Source: Manis javanica
Lineage: Eukaryota > Chordata > Mammalia > Pholidota > Manidae
DNA: 64,000 bases
NCBI RefSeq assembly: GCF_040802235.1
Contig: NC_133161.1
Coordinates: forward strand, 145,195,121-145,259,120
Direction: 5' to 3'
The notes under the pieces: model-generated
The model's input: the letters and a program-made list of their open reading frames with translations, nothing else
What the model was told of the DNA's origin: nothing
Databases searched by the model: none
Part shown: positions 58,785 through 64,000 of the stretch, piece after piece
How the letters are laid out: each line of letters begins with the position of its first letter
Numbering within the stretch: the stretch's first letter is position 1
Made by a program: the position numbers and the translations under genes

Positions 58785-59075
58785 CGGAGCCAGAAGGTCC
58801 AGCAGCGACGGCGACAGAGTCTCAGTGGCCCGAGAGGATGCCACTTCCGACACAGCACCGCAACCGGAGCTTCCGTCATGACTAGGCGCCGGGCCTTGTG
58901 GAGTTTCTGCCCGGCGCCGGAAACGGGGTTTGCTGCCCCGCGCGGAGAACTGGTGCGCAAACACCCCCACGGCGCACGCGCCAGCCTTCCAGGGCGGGGC
59001 GGAAGTGGTCTTGGGATCCGGTTGGTGGGTGGGGTGGGATGAGTCGAGGGCGGGGCGGTTTGGGGGCGGGTTTAT
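58740..59075 (-). promoter_or_regulatory. UBE4A: UBE4A CpG-rich promoter
   Basis: CpG-dense, TATA-less region around exon 1. GC boxes GGGCGGGGC lie at 58,992-59,000 and 59,048-59,056 and GGGGGCGGG at 59,062-59,070. ETS cores (CGGAAG in the mRNA sense) occur at about 58,846-58,851 and 58,870-58,875. Confidence 0.8.
58785..58880 (-). other. UBE4A: UBE4A exon 1 (non-coding 5' UTR)
   Basis: The donor GTAAGG at 58,784-58,779 marks the end of the first exon. The 5' border (transcription start) is inferred and may lie further right, up to about 58,900. Confidence 0.75.
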
Positions 59076-59384
59076 AGGCTGAATGTAGCTTCGTGATCTC
59101 TGGCCCAGCTGTCAACCACTGTAGGCTTGTGCTTTTTATTTTTCCCGTACTTTCTTCTGAAGCAGCTTTTGTGGCTGTTTAGAGCTTGTTACTGTGTATG
59201 AAGCAACAGCAGCACTAAGGCAGTAACAGTAACATAGTTTTGAGGCCTTACTAGATGCCAGGCAGCGTGCTAAACTATGCTATCTCGAATTGGATTTCAG
59301 TTGTCTTTTATTTGTAAAGCGGGACAATATGCATCCTACAGGGTTACTTTGCCGTACTCAAAGGCAACAAAAACGGCATACTTT
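59076..59384. other. Spacer upstream of the UBE4A promoter
   Basis: AT-richer sequence with a MIR/L2-like block near 59,245-59,280. No exon seen. Confidence 0.4.
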
Positions 59385-60310
59385 TTGAGAGTTTAAATAA
59401 AAAGATAATTCATAGAATGAGAGAAAATATTTACAAATCATGTATCTGATAAAGGAGTAATATCCAGAATATATAAAGAACGTCTACAACTCAACAACAA
59501 AAACAAAGGATGGATTTAAAACATGGGCAATGGACCTGACTAGACATTTCTCCAAAGAAGATACACGAACGGAAGACTAATCGTTAGGAAAATGAAAAGC
59601 TATACCACAATGTGATACCACCTCCCACTCAGGAAGTCTATTATCAAAAAAAAAAAAAAAAAAAGGAAAATAAATGTTGAGAATGAGAAATAGGAATCCT
59701 TGTGCATTCCAGACCAGCACTTGGGAGAAGCTAGTGGTTCCTCAAAAAGTTAAACGTAGAATTACCATGTGATGCACAACTCCGCTTCTGGTTATATACC
59801 CAGAAGAAAGCAGGGTCTACTCAAACTGATTTTTGTATACCAATGTTTACAGTAATATTATGCATAATAACCAAAGGTAGAAACAACCCAAAATGTCCAT
59901 CAACAGATGAATGAACAAAATGTGGTATATACTTAAAACTGACTATCATTGAGCCTTAAAAAGGCTTCAGTTCTGATGCATGCTGCAACACGGATGAAAC
60001 TTGAAAATATTATGCTAAATGAAATAAGCCAGACAGAAAAGGACAAATATTGTGTGATTCTATTTATGTGTGGTACTTAAGGAGTAGGAAAATTCATAGG
60101 GACAGAAAAGTAGAATAGAGGTTACCAGGGGCTGGGGAAGAGAGGCATAGGGAGTTACTGTTTAATAGGTAAGGAGTTTAGGGTAATGAAAATGTTTTGA
60201 AACTGATAGTGGTGATGGTTGCACAACATTGTGAATGTACTTAATGCCACTGAATAGAACACTTAAAAATAGTTAAAATGGTAAACTGTATATTATGCAT
60301 ATTTTACCCC
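59385..60310 (+). mobile_element. Old L1 3' fragment, sense
   Basis: Contains the degraded ORF2 end ('aaaatgtccatcaacagatg', 59,891) and an L1M-type 3' UTR ('ggttaccaggggctggggaa', 60,120). An internal A-run lies at 59,646-59,664. Confidence 0.8.
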
Positions 60311-60539
60311 CATCCCCCCACATGCAAAATACTGTGCCATCTCTGATTGCCTATCTTGTTCCAATATTATTCCAGTTCCCAAAGATACTGTAGGGAAATA
60401 ACACACGTCTTTTCCTTCCTGGAGTTTACAATCTGGTGAGAGTAGAAGAGTAACATAGCATTTAAAGTCAATGAACACAAGATGGATCATTCAAAAAATA
60501 GTTCTGGCATAACTGGGTAGCTATGTAGTTTAAAAGTTA

Positions 60540-61220
60540 GTCAAAATGTTAGGTCTTCATCCTAAAACTAACTCAAGATGGATCAAAGATTTAAGTGTAT
60601 AAAATGAAATGCTAGAGGGACTCATGTGAGAACTTTTTAAAAGAATTATCTTAAAATGGGGAAGACCTTTCTAAATATGCAACAACCTAGAAGCCAGTAA
60701 AGACCAATAAAGTCTACAATGTGGAAATATTTGTCAAAAGTGCATAGAAAAACAACCACAAGTAAAAACAAATAACAAAATTGGAAAAATATTCACAACT
60801 AATATCAAACAAAAATCTAGTTCCCCTAATATATAAAGGGTTGTTACAAGTCAATAAGAAAAAAGATAAAAAGATATGAACCTGTATTTCATGAAAAAGG
60901 AAAATAAGTGGCTCACTCATTTTTAATAAGAAAAATGCAAATTAAAATGAAAGTGAGATTGCATTTTTAACTTATCAAATTGGCTAAGTACAAGAAGTTT
61001 AATAGTACACTGCTGGAACTTGTGTGGAGTAATAGGTACTCTCATTTATTATAATTGGGAGTATCCATTGGCCCAATTGTACTGTGGAAGTGCAATTTGC
61101 TAATATTTAGTAAAATTACAAGGGCAAATACATTATGGCCCAGCAATTCCATTTATTTGTATTTGTTACAAGTAGTCTTAAGCATGTTGAAGATGACATT
61201 TGTTAGAAATAAAACAATGA
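60540..61220 (+). mobile_element. Very degraded L1-type fragment, sense
   Basis: Blocks such as 'caagatggatcaaagattta' (60,574) and 'gaaaaatgcaaattaaaatg' (60,931) follow ORF2. Older than its neighbours. Confidence 0.6.
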
Positions 61221-61244
61221 AAATTTAAAAACTAAAAAGAAGAC

Positions 61245-62065
61245 ATAGGAGTCTTTGTGACCTTGGGTTTGGCAAAGATTTCATAGACATGACACCAAAA
61301 GCACAATCCAAAAAATAAAAAGTGGATGAAATGGAATTCATTAAAATTTAAAACTTCAGCGCTTCAAAGGACAGCACTAAGAAAATGAAAAGACAAGCCA
61401 CAGACTAGTAGATATATTGCAAAGGACTTGTATCCAAAATACGTAACAACTCTTACAACTCAGCAGTAAGAACACAAAAACCCGATTAAAAAACAAGCAA
61501 ACAAGATTTGAATAGACATTTCACTAAAGATACAAGAATGCTTAATAAACACATGGAAAGATGCTCCACATCATTAGTCACTAGGCAAACACAAATTAAA
61601 GTCACTATAAGGTATCATTTTATATCTAGTAAAATGGCTACACTAAAAAAAGATAGTAACAAATGTTGGTGAGAATGTGGAGAAATGGTAATCCTTATCC
61701 ATTGCTGGTGAGAATGCAAAATGGAACAGCTGGTTTGGAAAGGAGGAAGTTTGTTAAAAACTTAAAAATAAATTCACCATACAACCCAGCAATTCTTTAC
61801 TCCTGGGTATCAATCCCAGAGAAATGAAAATGTGTGTCAACACAAAGACTTGGATAAACATAAAAGAGGTATAATTAGTGGTTGCCTGGGGCTGAGGGTG
61901 GCAACAGGGAATGACTTCAAACAGCAACAGGGGTCTCAAGAGAGTGATGGAAATGTTCTAAACCTGGGTTATGATGATGGCTGTACAACTGGGTAAATTT
62001 GCCAAAAATTACTGAGAACAGGTGAAATCACTTAAAATGAGTGAATGTAAATTACACCTCAATAC
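61245..62065 (+). mobile_element. Old L1 3' fragment, sense
   Basis: Degraded ORF2 C-terminal part ('atgctccacatcattagtca', 61,561; 'gttggtgagaatgtggagaa', 61,665) followed by a 3' UTR ending near 62,065. Confidence 0.8.
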
Positions 62066-62369
62066 ATTTTTCAAAATGACATTTATACAATGCTAGTCAT
62101 TGCAGCATTGTTAGAGCAGAAGATTGGAACCAACTTAAATGGCCATCACAGAAGACTGGTTAAATAAATTATTGTGTATCTGTAAAATACGGCTGCATTA
62201 AAAAAGAAGGAGCTTCTTTATATTCTGGTATGCAATATTATGGTTTCATTAGGTGAAATGTGCAAGATTTATAGTATGATGCCATTTGTGTGAAAAACAG
62301 GGGAAGGAAGAATGCATGTACTTTAGAGTTTGCTTATGTATGTGTAGAATACTTCTGATATGTGATACC

Positions 62370-63040
62370 TTATATACCTTTTTTATTGAAGTATCATTGA
62401 TATACAATCTTATATTGGTTTCAAGTATACATCACAGTGGTTCAACAGTTCCCCATATTATTAAATACTCACCCCCACTAGTGCAGTTTCTATCAACACA
62501 GGAAGATGTTACAGAATTATTGGCTGTATTCTCCATCCTGTACTACCATCCCTGTGACCAACTTATAGTATGAATGAGAATTTTTGTGCCCCTTTATCCC
62601 CCTCCCTTTCCCTCCCACCCACCCCAACCCTTAACCACCAATCACTTCTCAGTGTTTATGATCTACTGCTGTTTTGTTCATTTTGTTTTGTTTTACTTTT
62701 TAGATTTCACAAATAAGTGAGATTATACGGCATTTGTCTTTCTCCACCTGGCTTATGTCACTTAGAATAATACTCTCTAGATCCATCCATGTTGTAATTG
62801 GCAGGATTTCTGTTTTTTTTTAATGGCTGAATAATATTTCATTGTGTGTATGTAATACATCTTTATCCATTCACCTATTGATGGACACTTAGGTTGCTTC
62901 CATAACTTGGCTGTTGTAAATAATGCAGTGATAAACATGAGGGTGCCATATGTCTTTTCGAACTGGATTTTTTTGGGTATACTGGATTTCCTTTGGATAT
63001 ACTCCTAGAAGTGGAATTACTGGGTCTCCCGTATATATTT
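62370..63040 (-). mobile_element. L1 3' fragment, antisense
   Basis: Reversed L1 3' UTR ('gaagtatcattgatatacaa', 62,388), C-rich block at 62,589-62,630, and reversed end of ORF2 ('tatccattcacctattgatg', 62,864). Confidence 0.85.
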
Positions 63041-63251
63041 TATACAGATAAACAAGAAACTACTATGTTTTTTGCCTGTGGAGAGGGCAACTGGGTGGCT
63101 GAGGATGGAGACAGAGGGAGACCACCCACTGCATATTTGAACCATGTAAATTATGACCTACACAAAAGGTAAATAAAAATTTAAACTTAAATTATATTCA
63201 AATAGAGGGATTATTAGACATTTTCATTTTTCTTTTACAGAAAATTACCTC

Positions 63252-63266
63252 CCAATAGGTGGCGCT
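63252..63266 (+). promoter_or_regulatory. CTCF-like binding motif
   Basis: CCAATAGGTGGCGCT fits the CTCF core (CCASNAGGKGGCGCT) at nearly every strong position, with only the S position (A here) off. It lies between CD3G and UBE4A, just past the CD3G cleavage region, with the motif pointing right. Confidence 0.65.
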
Positions 63267-63301
63267 CCTGAAACACCATACATGTTTTGTTTTGCTTTGA
63301 T

Positions 63302-63343
63302 TTTATTTTGAGAAAGACTCACATTTCCTCTGATGGATTTTAT
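63302..63343 (-). terminator. CD3G: CD3G polyadenylation signals
   Basis: Two AATAAA hexamers on the minus strand, 63,343-63,338 and 63,307-63,302, about 525 and 560 bases after the CD3G stop. A GT-rich patch ('tgtatggtgttt' in the mRNA sense, near 63,281-63,270) follows. Confidence 0.6.
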
Positions 63344-63868
63344 TCTCCGTTTGTCACTTCCGGAAGCCGTGAGTCTAGATTTAAGACTGAAAGTGTCTCT
63401 GCTAGGAGTGCTCCAAAATGCATTGTCTTGTTTCTGAGAACTGGATAGAAGGGGAACACCTGGACTGAAAGAAGAAAAATTACAATTGATTTAAATAATG
63501 CTTGGGCCGTTGTTTCCCTGATGGAAACTTCTGACTGACTGATTAACTGAAAGGTCAATATGGATTAGTGGTTCTTAACAAAGGGAGATTTTGCCCCTGC
63601 AGGGACACTTGGAATATCTGGAGATATTTTTGGTTATCACACTGGGTACTACTAGCATCTGGTGGACAGAGGCCAGGAATGCTGCCGAAAACCTTACAAT
63701 GCTCAGGACAGTCCCCTCATCACAAAGATCGCCTACTCCCCACCCCCACCCCCCATCATTACGGTTGCCTAGGGAAAGGAGACTTGGAAGCAGCCGGGAG
63801 GGCAGTTTTTGCAGAAGCACTTTCTTAAAATTGGAGTAGAAGGACACACCTACTCTTGAGTCCTGAGC
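63344..63868 (-). other. CD3G: CD3G 3' UTR
   Basis: Sequence between the CD3G stop and its likely poly(A) signals. A C/G-rich run at 63,737-63,753 is included. Confidence 0.65.
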
Positions 63869-63934
63869 TCAATTCTTCTTCAATTGGTTTCCTTGAAGGT
63901 GGCTGTATGGGTCATCTTCCCGGTCCTTGAGGGG
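63869..63934 (-). CDS. CD3G: T-cell surface glycoprotein CD3 gamma chain, last exon (partial gene)
   Basis: Codes the last 21 residues of CD3 gamma, a signalling chain of the T-cell receptor complex at the plasma membrane: P-L-K-D-R-E-D-D-P-Y-S-H-L-Q-G-N-Q-L-K-K-N and TGA. The exon begins inside the ITAM: the first tyrosine lies in the previous exon, outside the window, while 'YSHL' is the second tyrosine motif. Acceptor CTTTTTAG at 63,942-63,935. The tail matches human except P for Q before the tyrosine and K-K for R-R. The preceding exon is not in the remaining 66 bases. Confidence 0.92.
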   Translation of the reverse strand, partial: PLKDREDDPYSHLQGNQLKKN

Positions 63935-64000
63935 CTAAAAAGGACAGCACAGTGATAAGCTTGTTTTACCTCATCCTCTATGAATAAATTTGATGCATGT

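Overview
This is a window of nuclear DNA from a placental mammal. It holds split genes with GT-AG introns, CpG-rich promoters and many interspersed repeats (LINE-1, LINE-2, MIR, hAT relics, one MaLR-type LTR). Three protein-coding loci can be read exon by exon, all on the minus strand: the last coding exon of CD3G (right edge), the complete UBE4A gene, and the complete ATP5MG (ATP5L) gene. The order CD3G - UBE4A - ATP5MG is that of human 11q23.3, seen here in reverse, so KMT2A would be expected just beyond position 1. No Alu, B1/B2, ERE, Bov or carnivore tRNA-Lys SINE was recognised. The youngest-looking repeats are 3' ends of one L1 family. That points to a SINE-poor laurasiatherian such as a pangolin, but the species call is an inference from memory.

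Layout, left to right. 1-1,000: CpG-bearing single-copy DNA, probably the upstream flank of KMT2A. 1,000-20,700: intergenic, mostly old L2 and MIR copies broken by L1 insertions, including a 5'-truncated 2.2-kb L1 at 4,934-7,166 with its target-site duplication. 20,750-26,460: ATP5MG, three coding exons, 103 codons, CpG-island promoter with NRF-1 and ETS motifs. 28,385-58,880: UBE4A, one non-coding and 19 coding exons. Every coding exon joins in frame to give 1,067 codons, ending in a U-box. 58,740-59,075: UBE4A CpG-rich promoter. 59,385-63,040: L1 fragments. 63,250-63,270: a strong CTCF-like motif. 63,300-63,934: CD3G 3' UTR and last coding exon, which carries the second half of the ITAM.

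The genes are neighbours rather than a pathway: a T-cell receptor chain, a ubiquitin chain-elongation ligase and a mitochondrial ATP synthase subunit. No unknown gene system was found. The most unusual structures are two dispersed, near-perfect local duplications without transposon hallmarks (237 bp at 98% identity in UBE4A intron 16; 52 bp at 100% identity at 14.9/16.3 kb), a 55-bp L1 insertion with a 20-bp target duplication, an upstream ORF that stops six bases before the UBE4A start, and the CTCF-like site at the CD3G/UBE4A border.
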